Source: JBHHZI01 sp046757965 (GTDB lineage: Bacteria; Acidobacteriota; Polarisedimenticolia; SMYD01). Taken from it: DNA of 5,843 nt. This document shows positions 4,858 through 5,843 of the stretch, one piece after another. The position numbers and the translations under genes were made by a program. The stretch is from positions 1 to 5,843 of the forward strand of contig JBHHZI010000186.1 in the NCBI GenBank assembly GCA_046757965.1, given 5' to 3'. Under the pieces are notes generated by a model that saw only the letters and a program-made list of their open reading frames with translations, had not been told where the DNA came from and did no database searches. Each line of letters begins with the position of its first letter. Positions within the stretch are counted from its first letter, which is position 1.

Positions 4858-5843
4858 TCAGGTGGTGGTTCCCCCGCACGACGAGCCGGCGCCGGCGGTG
4901 CAGCCGAAGCAGTGCCGGCCGGTGACGACGGCGCGGCGGGACAGGGTTGCAGGGTCGAAGTCACGGATGTGTGCCGGGCTGCCGGAGTTCACCGGCAGCT
5001 CGAGCATCTGGTTGAAGTCGCAATCGAACAGCCGGCCGTCCCAGCTCACCGACACCATCGACCGGCACATGAGTCCCGCCACCGCCTCGGGATTGAAGGC
5101 GTTCACCAGGCGTGTCATGTAGGCCTCGTAGTTGCCCGACGAGAGCAGGTAGGTCAGAAAACGGCTGATCGGCATGTTGGTGATGGTGTAGAGATGGTTG
5201 AAACGGATGCCGAAGCGGCGGTCGAGTTCCCGGCGGAAATCGCGTTCGATGCCTTCCTGCGACGGCGGCAGATAGGCTCCCACCGGGTTGTAGACCAGGT
5301 TCAGGAGCGGCCCCTCCGGATCGCACCCGTATCCGAGGGTGTTGAGCTTGCGGAGTGCCTCGATGGAACGGTCGAAGACGCCGGCGCCGCGCTGCGCATC
5401 GGTCTCCTGCTGGAGGAAGTATGGCAGCGAGGCCACGACCTCGACGCGGTGCGTGGCCAGAAAATCCGCCAGGTCCGCCTGGCCCGTGATCATCAGCACG
5501 GAAAGATTGCACCGGTCGATGACATGGATGCCGAGCTTCGTGCACTCTTCCACGAGCCAGCGGAAGTTCGGGTTGAGTTCCGGAGCGCCGCCGGTCAGGT
5601 CGATGGTCGGGATGTGGCCCCGCCGTGCCGCGTCGACGACTAGGCCCATGGTCTCACGGGTCATGATCTCCCGCCGGTCCGGCCCGGCATCCACGTGGCA
5701 GTGCCGGCAGGTCTGGTTGCACAGCTTGCCGACGTTGACCTGCAAGACCTCGATGCTCGCGGCTGCCAGCGACGGCAAGCGGGCCGCCTGCAGGTGGGAG
5801 CCGAAGCTCGGCAGGGCGTGATCGGCCTCGAGGAGCCGAACCT
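4858..5843 (-). CDS. arsS: Radical SAM protein ArsS, arsenosugar biosynthesis family (5' end outside window)
   Basis: The - strand frame is open from the right edge down to TGA at 4860-4858, covering 327 complete codons. Counting from an in-frame TTG at 5778, the radical SAM iron-sulfur motif CNQTCRHC is at 20-27 (C20, C24, C27), preceded by LQVNVGKL and followed by HVDAGPDR, an arrangement I recognise from ArsS. TGGAPELNP (62-70) is the SAM-contacting glycine strand. A cysteine-rich C-terminal part holds C238, C253 and CFGCTAGAGSSC (290-301), probably binding additional iron-sulfur clusters. ArsS proteins are thought to make the arsenic-carbon bond in arsenosugar synthesis using SAM. Some members have selenocysteine near the C-terminus; here the cysteine of GSSC is encoded by an ordinary TGC (4876-4878 on the + strand). 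The TTG is probably not the start, because family-like sequence (PSFGSHLQAARL) continues upstream, so the gene should begin beyond the edge. It converges on the rhodanese-methyltransferase gene with a 40-base gap. Its promoter is outside the window. Confidence 0.9.
   Translation of the reverse strand, partial: VRLLEADHALPSFGSHLQAARLPSLAAASIEVLQVNVGKLCNQTCRHCHVDAGPDRREIMTRETMGLVVDAARRGHIPTIDLTGGAPELNPNFRWLVEECTKLGIHVIDRCNLSVLMITGQADLADFLATHRVEVVASLPYFLQQETDAQRGAGVFDRSIEALRKLNTLGYGCDPEGPLLNLVYNPVGAYLPPSQEGIERDFRRELDRRFGIRFNHLYTITNMPISRFLTYLLSSGNYEAYMTRLVNAFNPEAVAGLMCRSMVSVSWDGRLFDCDFNQMLELPVNSGSPAHIRDFDPATLSRRAVVTGRHCFGCTAGAGSSCGGTTT

Noticed and set aside
4828..4860. Reading the ArsS stop TGA (4860-4858) as selenocysteine, giving nine more residues to the next TGA.
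   Set aside because: The family's C-terminal selenocysteine/cysteine position appears already filled by the TGC cysteine at 4878-4876, and the extra residues look like random intergenic sequence.
4774..5643. Long + strand open frame (289 codons) opposite the ArsS-like gene.
   Set aside because: The - strand carries the radical SAM motif and cysteine-rich tail; the + strand frame has no family resemblance and would overlap the end of the rhodanese-methyltransferase gene.
5776..5778. TTG at 5778 as the true start of the ArsS-like gene.
   Set aside because: Family-like sequence (PSFGSHLQAARL) continues upstream in frame to the window edge without a stop, so the start is most likely outside.

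Overview
The window is very GC-rich throughout and densely coding, with five genes on the + strand and one on the - strand. GTG starts, four-base gene overlaps and the absence of clear Shine-Dalgarno sequences suggest a high-GC Gram-negative soil, sediment or marine bacterium. The protein families recall Acidobacteriota or a related phylum, but that is an impression from memory and nothing here is diagnostic. No tRNA, rRNA, CRISPR array, insertion sequence or phage gene was seen, and no gene-free stretch exceeds about 110 bases.

Layout. (1) 1-729 (+) is the 3' part of a probably secreted sialidase/BNR-repeat-like protein ending in a separate helical C-terminal module. (2) 730-838 is a short intergenic region with a -10-like sequence between two perfect palindromes, the second of which contains the next start codon. 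(3) 839-3881 (+) is a three-gene operon: a zinc-ribbon protein of unknown function, a NUDIX hydrolase, and a MutS-type ATPase with predicted membrane helices. The genes overlap by four bases at both junctions (GTGA, then ATGA), so they are probably translationally coupled. (4) 3882-3947 holds a compact hairpin and then a good sigma70-type promoter whose predicted transcription start falls on the next start codon. (5) 3948-4817 (+) encodes a rhodanese domain fused to a class I SAM-dependent methyltransferase. (6) 4858-5843 (-) is a convergent radical SAM gene of the ArsS (arsenosugar biosynthesis) family, whose 5' end lies beyond the right edge.

How the genes may work together. The zinc-ribbon/NUDIX/MutS-like unit is the most interesting part. 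A predicted nucleotide-pool or nucleoside-diphosphate hydrolase is coupled to a MutS-type ATPase that lacks the mismatch-reading N-terminus and looks membrane-anchored, so the set is unlikely to be ordinary mismatch repair. The rhodanese-methyltransferase and ArsS face each other and cannot share a promoter. Their proximity raises, but does not show, a link in sulfur or metalloid (arsenic, selenium, tellurium) chemistry. Family assignments rest on motifs read by eye; no database search was run.
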